Source: Anaerolineae bacterium
Lineage (GTDB): Bacteria > Chloroflexota > Anaerolineae > Anaerolineales > E44-bin32
Reading direction: 5' to 3'
NCBI GenBank assembly: GCA_011174825.1
Contig: DUEZ01000067.1
Location: 84,359 to 142,220, forward strand
DNA: 57,862 bases
The notes under the pieces are model-generated. The model was given only the letters and a program-made list of their open reading frames with translations, was not told the DNA's origin and did not search any database. Below are positions 24,326 to 33,826 of this stretch, piece after piece. Within the stretch, counting starts at the first letter, position 1; every line of letters starts with the position of its first letter. The translations under genes and the position numbers were made by a program.

Positions 24326-25666
24326 CTAGGGATAGGATAATCCCACAACCAAGTCGTTGAGATTAGTCCCCGTTGGGCCGATGATAAGCAAGGAATTAAC
24401 CGCTTTCAGTAGTGGATAAGCGTCGTTTTGATCAAGCGAGGCTTCGGGGACCAGATCCAAGGCGCGGGCCGTTGATGCGGTTTGACCATTGACAATCGCT
24501 CCAGCGGCATCGGTTGGACCATCGATGCCATCCGTTGCCATTGCCATCACGGCAATATTTGAGGAACCTTCAATGGCAAGAGCAGCGGCGAGTGCAAATT
24601 CTTGGTTACGACCACCTTTGCCGCCACCTTGCACGGTGACCGTCGTTTCCCCTCCCATCAATAGGCAAGCAGGTCCTTTTGTACGAGAGAGTGTCTTGCC
24701 AAATCGTTGCCCTTCAAGTCGCGCCTCACCTTGTAGACGGGTTGTGATCACCTTTGGTTTAAATCCCAAACTCGTGGCTCGGGTAGCTGCGGCTTCGATG
24801 ACGAGTCTGTTGGTTCCTACCAGGATGTTGAACGGGCGTCGCGCTCGAGGTGGAGATTGGCTAGAACGACTGAGAGCGGCACGAACACTTTCTGGTGCTT
24901 GATCCCATATCTGATAGAACTTCAAGATATCAGGGGGTGAAAGGGGTCTATCCGTCGCGTTTTCATGTTGTTTTTTACTTCTTCTCCATAGAACAGTAGG
25001 GCCGGAAGCAATTGCGCTTAAACGATCGCCGACGACATCGGACATAATAAGCGAGACGACGCGCGCAGGTGCAGCCGCGCGCGCCAAACCACCAGCTTTG
25101 ATCTGCGAGAGCGCCCGGCGAACAGTGTTAATGAATTCGATCGGTGCTCCAGAGCGGAGAAGGAGGTTGTTTATCGCTTTAAGATCATTGAGGCTTACTC
25201 CCGGCACTGGATGTTCAAGCATGGCTGAACCGCCGCCGGAAATCAGAGCCAGAACAAGATCGTCTGGCTTCGCATGCTCAAGCATCGCGTGAACTGCGAG
25301 ACCTGCTGTAAGGCTGCCCTTATCCGGAAGCGGGTGGCCAGCGTAAATGACGGAGATATTCGAGGGCAATAAAGCCTTAAAACCGTGGGGAACCGTTACG
25401 ACACCCATTCCTATTCGGTTACCAAGGACTTCTACCGCTGCGAGGCTCATTGCAGGGGCGGCCTTCCCCACGGCAACGAGGAAAATCCGGGTTGTTGGTT
25501 GGATTTGGATCTCGCGGGTTCCCGCGATGAGTATTGATCCATGAAGACGTAGATTGCGAGCGACAGCCAGCTTGGGATCAGCGGCATTTAGGGCTGATTC
25601 CCGAATCTCCGCAAGATGAGTAATGTGGTCCCAAAATTGAGGTTGCATGGATCTCCATTCGCTCAT
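24326..25666 (-). CDS. Glycerate 2-kinase (MOFRL family)
   Basis: 446 residues with the features of the GckA/MOFRL type of glycerate kinase: the N-terminal domain with ISGGGSAMLEHPVPGVSLND, TVRRALSQIKAGGLARAA and IMSDVVGDRLSAIASGPT, and the C-terminal MOFRL domain with LMGGETTVTVQGGGKGGRN and MATDGIDGPTDAAGA. The enzyme makes 2-phosphoglycerate from D-glycerate with ATP, feeding lower glycolysis. It shares an operon with the binding lipoprotein downstream-facing gene 25682-26959, whose stop lies 15 bases upstream of this start, so the lipoprotein may belong to an uptake system for a related carbon source. Confidence 0.92.
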   Translation of the reverse strand: MSEWRSMQPQFWDHITHLAEIRESALNAADPKLAVARNLRLHGSILIAGTREIQIQPTTRIFLVAVGKAAPAMSLAAVEVLGNRIGMGVVTVPHGFKALLPSNISVIYAGHPLPDKGSLTAGLAVHAMLEHAKPDDLVLALISGGGSAMLEHPVPGVSLNDLKAINNLLLRSGAPIEFINTVRRALSQIKAGGLARAAAPARVVSLIMSDVVGDRLSAIASGPTVLWRRSKKQHENATDRPLSPPDILKFYQIWDQAPESVRAALSRSSQSPPRARRPFNILVGTNRLVIEAAATRATSLGFKPKVITTRLQGEARLEGQRFGKTLSRTKGPACLLMGGETTVTVQGGGKGGRNQEFALAAALAIEGSSNIAVMAMATDGIDGPTDAAGAIVNGQTASTARALDLVPEASLDQNDAYPLLKAVNSLLIIGPTGTNLNDLVVGLSYP

Positions 25667-25681
25667 TATGGAGTTCTCAAG

Positions 25682-26959
25682 TTAGGGACTTTGAAGTTCC
25701 GCCAATGCATTACGAGCAGCTTCAATAGGCGTTACTCCGCCAAGAATGAATGCTTCTATGGCCGTATGAAGTGTGGGTCCGAAGGTGGCTAATTGTTCTG
25801 CTGTTGGTTTGGACTGGGCGACAGTAACCAAACTGCTTACCAACGCGGCTTCAGAGCCTTCAGGCCACAGCGCTAAGGACGAGGTTGTAGGTGGGAGCAT
25901 GCCCAAAGCATAGGTCCAGGGTCCGAGGAACTCCGGTTCTGTGAGCCACGTGATGAGTTCAACTGCCAAACTTTGGCGCACAGCGTCGGGGGTTACGATC
26001 GCCCAAGACCAGTTTTCAGCGGGGCTGATACCTGGCTGAGTACGAGATGGTAAGGGAACGGCGGCGTAGGTCTCTGGATTTCCATCTGCTAGAAAAGAGC
26101 TCAAAGGAGCAACTGCACTAGATACCTGATCAGATTTCAAGGAATCCCATGTGTCAGCAGGCGAGTGGTACTGAAAAATGGATGTGGGGAGGACTCCAGA
26201 TACATGAGCGGAATGATAAAAAGTGAATAGATCATTCAGAACGACAGGATCAAGCGTCGGCATACCACTCTCATCATATAGTAGACCATCAAGTGCGGTA
26301 TATTGAAACAAAGTGAATGCAGCGTTAGGATCACCCGCTGGAAAGATGAACGTGGCAGAGGAAGTGAGTAAGTCAGCCCATGAGGATGGCGCTTCAGGGT
26401 ATCTGTCGGTTTTATAGACCAATACTTCTGCATCACTGGCGAAAGGTAAACCGAAGAAACTTCCAAGATCATAGGTCGTTGAAATAGCGTGGTCGTACCA
26501 CTCAGGGGCGTTTGGTTGTGCAACTAACCCATCGAGAGGGATAAGCAATTCTTTCAAGGCTGCACTTCTGAGAGCAATGGGATCCATAGCTATCACATCG
26601 GGTAATACTGATGGAGCGACATTGTGGGCAGCTAGCAGTGCCTCCAGAAGCCCCCCAGGTCCTTGCTCTTCTTTTAACCGTACGGTGATGGAGATACCGG
26701 GGTGGGCCTGTTGAAATCCGATCAACCTTTCTTCGAGCAGGGAGCCAACTAGCGTGGACGGATCAGGAGCGAAGGTTGGAGTAAGCCAGAGGATTAAATT
26801 ATTTTGGGGGGTTGGAGATGGTTGTATCACCTGAGGTGTTCGTGTACCAGGTTCTACATCCACCGAAGGGGTGCTAGGGGTTGTCTGTACAACAGGTGGG
26901 CTGCAAGATGAAAGCAACAGTATGATTACTGCTAAGGGTAAGGTTGTGAGAATACGCAT
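25682..26959 (-). CDS. Extracellular solute-binding lipoprotein, family 1 (sugar type)
   Basis: 425 residues. A signal peptide ends in the lipobox LLSSCS, followed by a Pro/Thr-rich linker of about 30 residues. The mature domain follows the type I bacterial binding-protein pattern of ABC sugar systems: GISITVRLKEEQGPGGLLEALLAAH, then VIAMDPIALRSAALKELLIPLDG and SWAIVTPDAVRQSLAVELITWL. No permease or ATPase is adjacent; the next gene in the operon is glycerate 2-kinase. The ligand cannot be told from the sequence. Confidence 0.82.
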   Translation of the reverse strand: MRILTTLPLAVIILLLSSCSPPVVQTTPSTPSVDVEPGTRTPQVIQPSPTPQNNLILWLTPTFAPDPSTLVGSLLEERLIGFQQAHPGISITVRLKEEQGPGGLLEALLAAHNVAPSVLPDVIAMDPIALRSAALKELLIPLDGLVAQPNAPEWYDHAISTTYDLGSFFGLPFASDAEVLVYKTDRYPEAPSSWADLLTSSATFIFPAGDPNAAFTLFQYTALDGLLYDESGMPTLDPVVLNDLFTFYHSAHVSGVLPTSIFQYHSPADTWDSLKSDQVSSAVAPLSSFLADGNPETYAAVPLPSRTQPGISPAENWSWAIVTPDAVRQSLAVELITWLTEPEFLGPWTYALGMLPPTTSSLALWPEGSEAALVSSLVTVAQSKPTAEQLATFGPTLHTAIEAFILGGVTPIEAARNALAELQSP

Positions 26960-27289
26960 GCTTACAGGATTATACTGCCCTCTGGGTGGATAATGAAGCC
27001 AACTTTATTAAACGCGTCTTTTTTGATCCTGCATTGAAACGAAGGATTTTAGACTTCAGAGGCACTCCTTCTGCCTCGTCCTGATCGCCTTAGCAGTTTT
27101 AGGACTGGGATCACCAATAGGGGGAGAGCAGAGACTACATCCTATAAATAAACAAAGGCTGGGCGACGTGTAGATCTGAAGGTGATATCGCCGACTTTAA
27201 CGATCCCAAGGTTTTGGATCATCACATCCGGTCCCTTTCATGCGTTGAGGATGAAACCACCCAATATTCTTGTGCTAAAATCGAAGAAG

Positions 27290-29149
27290 ATGATGGTTTC
27301 TGAGCGAATTTCACCTATTCTTCAAGGGCTACCCTCGAAACCCGGATGTTATCTGATGAAGGATAAATCCGGGCATGTGATCTACGTTGGTAAAGCGATA
27401 AACTTGCGCAATCGGGTACGTTCATACTTCCAACCTTCTGCCAACCTAGGGAAAAAATCAAGCGAAATGGTCTCGCATGTTGTAGATATCGAGTGGATCG
27501 TGGTTGGATCAGAGCTTGAGGCGTTGATCCTCGAGATGAATCTGATCAAACGCCACCAACCGAAGTACAATGTGCACCTTAAGGATGATAAACGGTATCC
27601 ATACATCAAAGTACATTGGGCCGATCCTTTCCCAAAGGTAACGGTAACTCGACGGGTGAAAGATGACGGCAGTCGTTATTTCGGACCGTATACCAGCGCA
27701 TGGGCGGTACACCAAACGCTGGATGTGTTGCGTAAGATCTTTCCCTTTCTGACATGCGATCGGGTGATAACAGGAGAGGATACCCGCGCTTGCTTGTACT
27801 ACGACATAAAACTCTGCCTTGCACCTTGTATTGGGGCAATTAATCAGGCGAACTACCGGATCATGATCAATGATCTGGGTCGCTTTCTCCGTGGTCGAAC
27901 CGAACCGATCGTTGGGAGGTTGAAGGAAGAGATGGAGCGCGCTTCGGCGGCATTGGATTATGAAAAAGCTGCTGCGCTACGTGACCAATTGATCGCGATC
28001 GAAAAGGTGGTCGAAGGCCAGAAAGTCATCACCCAGGACAAGATGGATACTGACGTAATCGCATTTGCCCGAGATGAGAAAGATGCTTGCGTTCAGGTTT
28101 TTTTCATCCGCGGAGGCAAATTAATCGGCCGAGAATATTTCGTGTTAGCGGGTACTCATCAAGCCGAAGACAAAGAATTGGTCGAGGCTTTCGTCAAGCA
28201 GTTTTACACCGAAGCGGCACATATTCCGCGGCGTGTGATATTGCCAACGGAAATTGAAGAAGCGCGCATCATCGAGACATGGCTACAAACTCGACAGAAT
28301 GGTCCAAAAGTTAAATTGTTGGTCCCTCACAGAGGGGTGAAGAAGGAACTGGTTCGTTTGGCTACCGAGAACGCAGTGGAAACACTCACTTCACTGCGAG
28401 CTCGTTGGGAAGCCGATCGTAGCAAGCACGTCCAGGCGTTAGCTGAACTTCAGGAAGCGCTTGAGCTTCCCGAACCCCCGAATCGAATTGAATGCTACGA
28501 TATTTCTAATCTTCAGGGTACAGCGGCAGCAGGTGCGATGGTGGTTTTCTCGCAAGGAGCGCCGAATAAAAAACTCTATCGCCAATATACGATCAAAACG
28601 GTGAGCGGGCAGGACGATTTTGCCAGTATGGAGGAGGTGTTGACTCGTCGCTTCCGGCGTTGGTATACCTCGAATGAGAAAGCCCGTGAGCCTGGCGGGA
28701 AATTGGATCAAGCATTTGGTTTACTGCCCGACTTGCTTATCGTAGATGGAGGAAAGGGTCAATTGGGACGGGCAGCCAAGGTCCTTGAGAAGTATGGCCT
28801 ATTGCAGGAAGTGCCATTGGTGGGTTTAGCTAAAGGGCATGAGGAGATTTTCCGGCTTGGTGAAACTGATCCGGTGATCTTGCCACGACGATCTGAGGGC
28901 ATTTACCTCCTGCAGCGGATAAGAGACGAGGCGCATCGGTTTGCTCTGCGACAACATCGAACGCAACGTCGCCGTCAGGGTCTTGCTTCACGATTGGATG
29001 CTATTTCAGGAATTGGTCCAGCTCGTCGTAAGGCGCTCATACAAGCCTTCGGTGATCTGGAGGGAATTCGTCAAGCAGAGGTAGAGGAATTAATCGCCAT
29101 CCCTGGGGTGACCAAGAGCCTCGCAGAGCGGGTGAAGGCGGAGCTCTAG
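27290..29149 (+). CDS. uvrC: Excinuclease ABC subunit C (UvrC)
   Basis: 619 residues from ATG 27290 (27293 is equally possible; the frame extends to 27182 but without homology). Domains in order: GIY-YIG nuclease (GLPSKPGCYLMKD ... VIYVGKAINLRNRVRSYF), UVR motif (DYEKAAALRDQLIAIEK), the RNase H-like nuclease half (RIECYDISNLQG, LPDLLIVDGGKGQLG) and C-terminal helix-hairpin-helix repeats (AISGIGPARRKALIQAFG, AIPGVTKSLAERV). It makes both incisions in nucleotide excision repair. Length fits the family. A receiver-domain gene begins directly after its stop codon, so the two are co-translated. Confidence 0.95.
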   Translation: MMVSERISPILQGLPSKPGCYLMKDKSGHVIYVGKAINLRNRVRSYFQPSANLGKKSSEMVSHVVDIEWIVVGSELEALILEMNLIKRHQPKYNVHLKDDKRYPYIKVHWADPFPKVTVTRRVKDDGSRYFGPYTSAWAVHQTLDVLRKIFPFLTCDRVITGEDTRACLYYDIKLCLAPCIGAINQANYRIMINDLGRFLRGRTEPIVGRLKEEMERASAALDYEKAAALRDQLIAIEKVVEGQKVITQDKMDTDVIAFARDEKDACVQVFFIRGGKLIGREYFVLAGTHQAEDKELVEAFVKQFYTEAAHIPRRVILPTEIEEARIIETWLQTRQNGPKVKLLVPHRGVKKELVRLATENAVETLTSLRARWEADRSKHVQALAELQEALELPEPPNRIECYDISNLQGTAAAGAMVVFSQGAPNKKLYRQYTIKTVSGQDDFASMEEVLTRRFRRWYTSNEKAREPGGKLDQAFGLLPDLLIVDGGKGQLGRAAKVLEKYGLLQEVPLVGLAKGHEEIFRLGETDPVILPRRSEGIYLLQRIRDEAHRFALRQHRTQRRRQGLASRLDAISGIGPARRKALIQAFGDLEGIRQAEVEELIAIPGVTKSLAERVKAEL

Positions 29150-29533
29150 ATGGAGCAGAGAATGCGGGTCGTTTGGATCGTTGACGACGATGATGAGATG
29201 AGCCACGCAGTCAAGTTAATGTTGCAGTTGCTTGAGTTCTCAGTGAAGATTTTTCGAGACGCAAGGAGCACAGCGCACCAGTTAATGAGCGGCGATCGAC
29301 CGGATGCGATCTTGCTTGACATCAACATGCCCGAGGTCAGTGGGATCGACTTCCTTGAGTTTCTTCGTATGCGAAGCGAATTGGAAGAAATCCCGGTTGT
29401 CATGCTTTCATCGGAAACCACGGACATTCAAGTAGATGAGGCAATGGAACTCGGAGCGAACGGTTTCGTCTTTAAACCAGTGACGATCGACGAGTTGGAA
29501 GAAGCCCTGAAACGGGCGATAGGGAGCGAATAA
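29150..29533 (+). CDS. Stand-alone receiver-domain response regulator
   Basis: A 127-residue CheY-like protein consisting of one receiver domain. The acidic pocket (VDDDDE near residue 10), the phospho-acceptor D58 (ILLDINMPEVSG), the switch serine (MLSSET) and the lysine (FKPVT) are all present, so it should be phosphorylatable. ATG 29150 touches the uvrC stop codon; ATG 29162 is a possible alternative. No output domain and no kinase are adjacent. A strong terminator follows 70 bases after its stop. Confidence 0.9.
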   Translation: MEQRMRVVWIVDDDDEMSHAVKLMLQLLEFSVKIFRDARSTAHQLMSGDRPDAILLDINMPEVSGIDFLEFLRMRSELEEIPVVMLSSETTDIQVDEAMELGANGFVFKPVTIDELEEALKRAIGSE

Positions 29534-29602
29534 GAACTCGAGACGGGGAGCGTTTGACTTTTGTAATCATTCAATAATGCACAATTCGATTCAGACTGTC
29601 AG

Positions 29603-29626
29603 GGGCAGTTTGTGAACTGCCCTTTT
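29603..29626 (+). terminator. Intrinsic terminator after uvrC and receiver gene
   Basis: A perfect stem GGGCAGTT (29603-29610) with AACTGCCC (29615-29622), loop TGTG, followed by TTTT. Confidence 0.9.
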
Positions 29627-29641
29627 GATTATGTGCTAATT

Positions 29642-29691
29642 CCAGCAGAGTCGGCTCCCATCTGACCGGGCGTGGGAGCCCGGTCTGCTGG
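29642..29691. repeat. Two-stem inverted repeat
   Basis: CCAGCAGA (29642-29649) pairs with TCTGCTGG (29684-29691), and inside it GGCTCCCA (29653-29660) with TGGGAGCC (29673-29680). It shares the 14-mer GGGCTCCCACGCCC, as reverse complement, with the repeat at 42304-42317. No U-tract follows, so this is a repeat element rather than a terminator. Confidence 0.65.
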
Positions 29692-29795
29692 TTAATGATC
29701 AGGTATTGGAACGTGATTTGCTTGAGGATCAAGTGAGATCAATTTTGTTTCAGGGAGTATCATCCACTGAGATAGATGTAGATTAAAGCGACAAC

Positions 29796-30983
29796 CTATT
29801 CTCCTTCCATCCCTCTAACCCCTGCTCCTTCAGCCGCTTGACAGATCCAGACGGTGGCGTCCTTCCCAACCTGCTTTTTGTATGCTGTCGATAGTTTTTG
29901 AGCGAACGACTCGGCATGCGCTTGTTCGACTAGGTTAACCGTACAACCACCGAAGCCAGCCCCTGTGAGCCGCGATCCGTAACAACCAGGCAGGCTGATC
30001 GCGATCTCGGTGAGAGCGTTCAACTCAGGACAGCTTACTTCATACAGATCCCGTAAACTAGCATTGCCTTCGATCATCAAGGTCCCAAAACCTGAGACAT
30101 CGCCTGCTTGAAGCTTCTCAACGCCTCTCAGTGTGCGGGCACACTCACGGACAACATGCTCCGCGCGACGTTGAATAATGGGTGGAAGAAGATGTTGGTG
30201 GGTCTCGAAATCATGAACCTCTACATCACGTAGAGCAGTTATGTTGGGCAGGTGCCCAGAGAGGATGCGGACAGCTTCTTCACACGCCGCGCGGCGTTCG
30301 TTGTAAGCGGAATCACCTAAACTGCGTCGAACGTTCGTGTCCGCAATGACCAGTGCGATATTCTCCGGAAGCGGAACTGCCTCCCACGCAAGCGTCCGGC
30401 AGTCAAAGAAAAGCGCATTTCCAAGGACGCCATGCAAACTTGCGAACTGATCCATCAGACCGCTATTCACGCCGACGTACAGATTCTCAGCACTTTGGCA
30501 CAACCGAGCTAGGCTCATCCGGTCAACCTGCCATCCCATCATAGATTCCCAGATGACCGCGAATGCGACCTCGACAGCGGCCGAGGACGAAAGACCAGCT
30601 CCGACGGGGACCGTGGACGTGAGAACGGCATCGAAGCCTGTAAGCTTCAGGTCATTGCGCTGAAGCGACCACGCAACCCCTGCCGGGTAGTGGACCCATT
30701 TGGGAAGCGGGCGACCTTGTGTATCGAGCTTGTCATCCAATTGATGGATGTTAAACGATGCCGTCTCATCTAAGTCGAGGGCATGGATCGTTACCATGTC
30801 CGAAGTGCTAGGGCGAGCAGCGAGCCAAGCATAACGATCGATTGCAACTGGCACCACCCATCCATCATTGTAGTCAGTATGCCCGCCAAGAAGGTTTACC
30901 CTCCCTGGGGCATAAGCGATCAACGTTGGAGGGTGGTGATAGATATTCGTGAAGCTAGAGAGGAGATGTGTGGGTGGGATCAT
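29796..30983 (-). CDS. galK: Galactokinase-like GHMP kinase
   Basis: 395 residues from ATG 30983; an upstream in-frame start at 31049 would run far into the preceding gene. GHMP signatures: the N-terminal sugar motif GRVNLLGGHTDYNDG, the ATP-site motif VPVGAGLSSSAAVEVAF, and the C-terminal LTGAGFGGCTVNL. The usual E in the sugar motif (GEH) is replaced by G (GGH), a residue that contacts the sugar in known galactokinases. The ATG overlaps the stop of the upstream gene (ATGA). No galT or galE is nearby. The enzyme phosphorylates galactose or a related sugar at C1; substrate preference may be altered. Confidence 0.85.
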   Translation of the reverse strand: MIPPTHLLSSFTNIYHHPPTLIAYAPGRVNLLGGHTDYNDGWVVPVAIDRYAWLAARPSTSDMVTIHALDLDETASFNIHQLDDKLDTQGRPLPKWVHYPAGVAWSLQRNDLKLTGFDAVLTSTVPVGAGLSSSAAVEVAFAVIWESMMGWQVDRMSLARLCQSAENLYVGVNSGLMDQFASLHGVLGNALFFDCRTLAWEAVPLPENIALVIADTNVRRSLGDSAYNERRAACEEAVRILSGHLPNITALRDVEVHDFETHQHLLPPIIQRRAEHVVRECARTLRGVEKLQAGDVSGFGTLMIEGNASLRDLYEVSCPELNALTEIAISLPGCYGSRLTGAGFGGCTVNLVEQAHAESFAQKLSTAYKKQVGKDATVWICQAAEGAGVRGMEGE

Positions 30984-32662
30984 GGTTCTGACTCCTGTAG
31001 CGTGGGTGGGGGATCGAGGAGAATCCCCAAACGGGCTGCAGCAGAGCACAGTCGTGGGAGATCACCTTCGCGAACGGTCACAGTCGTTGGACCGAGGATC
31101 TCCCCTAGGTAGCGAGCGGTAGTTCGATCCCCTTGCAACTCGGGTAAAACACCGGGATCCCGCAATTGCAGGATCAATTCCCTTCGAAATTGTCCCTCTG
31201 ATCCGCGACTCTCCCATCGTTCGAGAGCTTTTCTCAACGATGTCGGTGTCGGCTCTTCTCCTGCGGACTCGAGGATGGCAAACACATGGCTTAGCTCGAG
31301 GCCCTGATCGAAAGCCATCTTGAGGCCCATGGGTGTTAGGCGATAAGAATAATTGACGTCGTCAATAGGTTCCCAGGAGGTGAAGCGCGCGATCTGATAA
31401 CGTAAAGCGCGTAACGCACGGCGGGGTACGACAATCCTGCCATCTGAATGAATCGTAGCGGATGCGGTGCTCTCCTTGATCGTTAGGGGAGCTTCCGGGT
31501 CGGAGAGAACTGCAGCAGCTGGTGTGAGACGGAAAGCGGTGATCTGTCCTTCATGAACCGATCTTCCCAGATCAGCTACCCCCAACCAGTGCATTGGTCC
31601 CGTGATCAGATAACGCAACATCGCGCCTTCGATAGCGTCCCAGTATTCGAATCCGCGCAGGAAGGCCCCACTTCTGATGTCACGTAAATACCATGAATCG
31701 AAATCCCCTGCCGGGCGTTGAAATCCGGGTTGGAGATCTCGGATCGTTGCGATGAAGCTATTCAAGTCCCACCATGAGCGCAGCGGGATTTGATTTATGT
31801 ATTCGAGCACAGTTCGACGTGAGGCGAGGGGATCGTTGGGCCACACCTCGCTTGTGTATGTCAAGTGAGGGACGTGAGCAAGCTCATTCCAGGCTGATGA
31901 CCGCTTCCATGCCAGGATTAACCTTCGCAAAGCTTCTGTTCGTGGAGCATCGAGGTACGACCGCACCGATTGAGGATCCGGGTGTAAAGAAGGTTCAATC
32001 AGAACCCCCTCTTCGAGCAGTAAGGCTAGGAGAAGGCTCAGGCTATCGGGTTGGTGAAGGAAAGGAGACAAAACTTCACGCTGATCTTGTGGCATATCGC
32101 TCTCAGCGCCTGAATGACGGCGTAAGGCGGCAAGGAGAGTCGTCGTATCGTCCACAGCAACTGAGGTCGCTGGCTGCGAAATAGGAGGGGGATCAATCGA
32201 CCTACCTGGCGGTCCTAAGTGGTGTGGGGCGGTTATTGGCAGCAGGGCTGCTAAATCTGATGGAATGAAAACGAATTCGCGTGGACCGGAAGGTGTATCG
32301 ATGAAAGCGCGTGCAATCAGGCCACGATACCAAAGGGCCTCGATAGGCGAGGCTGTGTCGCGCCATGGCTTCTCACGATCGCGACGACCTGGGCCCATTT
32401 CTCGAAGCGGGCCAAAGCGATGGACGAAATCGGATAGAGGCGCCCGTCCACCCATTAGACGTAGATAATCGAGCGCTTCGCGGATGGGTGGAGGGAGGCT
32501 TTCGGTGATCTCTGTCACTGTGGCTGGATCAAGCATTGTTCGCGCCACAGCATCTGCGGCTTGTCGCGCAGGACCTTGTAGGAGGTCTATTCCCCAAAGT
32601 TCTGCTACGATCCGCAAGTGCCCCAGATCATAATCCTGGAGTGTGTGCAGGAGTGATCGCAT
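30980..32662 (-). CDS. Helicase-associated (XPB/Ssl2 N-terminal-like) domain protein
   Basis: 560 residues without a P-loop. The N-terminus (MRSLLHTLQDYDLGHLRIVAELWG) and the later winged-helix-rich region with ASATIHSDGRIVVP match the helicase-associated domain I know as Helicase_C_3, found in XPB/Ssl2-like and stand-alone bacterial proteins. There are no helicase motifs, so this is a stand-alone form. It may bind DNA or partner with a separate helicase. Its TGA overlaps the ATG of galK by 4 bases, so expression is coupled, though no functional link is obvious. Confidence 0.75.
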   Translation of the reverse strand: MRSLLHTLQDYDLGHLRIVAELWGIDLLQGPARQAADAVARTMLDPATVTEITESLPPPIREALDYLRLMGGRAPLSDFVHRFGPLREMGPGRRDREKPWRDTASPIEALWYRGLIARAFIDTPSGPREFVFIPSDLAALLPITAPHHLGPPGRSIDPPPISQPATSVAVDDTTTLLAALRRHSGAESDMPQDQREVLSPFLHQPDSLSLLLALLLEEGVLIEPSLHPDPQSVRSYLDAPRTEALRRLILAWKRSSAWNELAHVPHLTYTSEVWPNDPLASRRTVLEYINQIPLRSWWDLNSFIATIRDLQPGFQRPAGDFDSWYLRDIRSGAFLRGFEYWDAIEGAMLRYLITGPMHWLGVADLGRSVHEGQITAFRLTPAAAVLSDPEAPLTIKESTASATIHSDGRIVVPRRALRALRYQIARFTSWEPIDDVNYSYRLTPMGLKMAFDQGLELSHVFAILESAGEEPTPTSLRKALERWESRGSEGQFRRELILQLRDPGVLPELQGDRTTARYLGEILGPTTVTVREGDLPRLCSAAARLGILLDPPPTLQESEP

Positions 32663-32730
32663 AGGTTTCTTATCGCTTATTGAGCGATCGTGGTGAGCGA
32701 AGCGAACAGGTCGATTCTCAAGATTGGAGA

Positions 32731-33645
32731 TTACACGATCATTTTTAATTCACCGGGGAGGATCTTGACATGGATGTCCTGCACATCGGAGCTGAAGCCG
32801 GCGAAGACCTCACCGTCTGTGTGAATCGTGATCGGTCTTTCAGAAGTTAATCGGAGTTCTCGAAATTGGCCCAATCGGACCTGTTTGAACCGACCGTGGG
32901 TGCCTCGCATCACCTCGGGAACTAAACGGAGCATCATCGCGCGTGAGACAGACTCGACCATGGCGTAGTTTAATACACCGTCGTCTGGTAAAGCGCCAGG
33001 TGCTACAAAGAAGCCACCCCCTTCGCGTGGGCCATTACACAGGACCATCATAAGCACATTCTGTTCGATGGTCTCCTCATCGGTGATGATCTTCATGAGC
33101 GGCGCGTCATGATTGCGTAGGATGGTCAAGATTACGGCCCATAAGTACATCATAAAACCCTGGAGGCGAGTGATTTGGCGTGAGTGGATTGTAGCTGAAG
33201 CGTCAAATCCGATGCCGAGTGTGTTATCCCAAAATTCTGTTCGTCCGGTAGCATCAGATATTTGACCTAGATCGATGGTTTTAACCTCCCCATGAAACAC
33301 TCGCTCCATCGCAACATCAACATCTTGTTGTACGCCCACATTGGAGCTGAAATCATTGCCCGAACCGAGAGGAACGGCGGCAAGCGTCGGTCTGTTCTCA
33401 GCAGGGATACGCATTAAACCATTCACGATCTCGTGGACGGTACCATCCCCCCCTAATGCGGCGATGACATCGTATCCTTCCAACGCTGCCTGCTCTGCAA
33501 GTTCGGTTGCATGGGTTGGGTATTCACTTGATGCCCAGGATGCGCCTCCATGATGTTCGATGATCGCTTGTAAAGTGGAAGCGATGTCCCAAGCACGGCC
33601 ACGGTCTGCGTGGGGATTGAAGATTAATTTTATACGGCGGCTCAT
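32731..33645 (-). CDS. Diacylglycerol kinase-like lipid kinase (YegS/DagK family)
   Basis: 304 residues. The catalytic-domain motifs of the DAGK_cat fold are clear: LIFNPHADRGRA near the start, the nucleotide-binding AALGGDGTVHEIVNGLM (about 62-78) and VPLGSGNDFSSNVGV (about 92-106), then the beta-sandwich half with DDGVLNYAMVESVSR and ITIHTDGEVF. It phosphorylates a lipid such as diacylglycerol, or a related polyprenol or sphingoid, at the inner face of the membrane. A ribosome-binding site AAGGAAA precedes the ATG by 9 bases. It reads away from the orphan RNA on its upstream side. Confidence 0.9.
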   Translation of the reverse strand: MSRRIKLIFNPHADRGRAWDIASTLQAIIEHHGGASWASSEYPTHATELAEQAALEGYDVIAALGGDGTVHEIVNGLMRIPAENRPTLAAVPLGSGNDFSSNVGVQQDVDVAMERVFHGEVKTIDLGQISDATGRTEFWDNTLGIGFDASATIHSRQITRLQGFMMYLWAVILTILRNHDAPLMKIITDEETIEQNVLMMVLCNGPREGGGFFVAPGALPDDGVLNYAMVESVSRAMMLRLVPEVMRGTHGRFKQVRLGQFRELRLTSERPITIHTDGEVFAGFSSDVQDIHVKILPGELKMIV

Positions 33646-33790
33646 GGTGCAGTTTCCTTGTAGGAACGGGTATGTCTCATCGATGATCTCCTTGGCGTTT
33701 ATTGAATGCAGTCGTGGTGATTATAGAATAATCCCTCTGTCATAAAAAAGCGGGTTTCTTCCCTAGTACTTTTTTTAAGCGAGTCGTTCA

Positions 33791-33819
33791 TTGACTTACG
33801 CTAAATGGCTGTTTAAATT
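33791..33819 (+). promoter_or_regulatory. Promoter of the orphan structured RNA
   Basis: TTGACT (33791-33796), a 17-base spacer and TAAATT (33814-33819) form a sigma-70-like promoter. Transcription would start at about 33826-33827, 3-4 bases before the first paired base of the predicted RNA. Confidence 0.55.
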
Positions 33820-33826
33820 GATGGTA

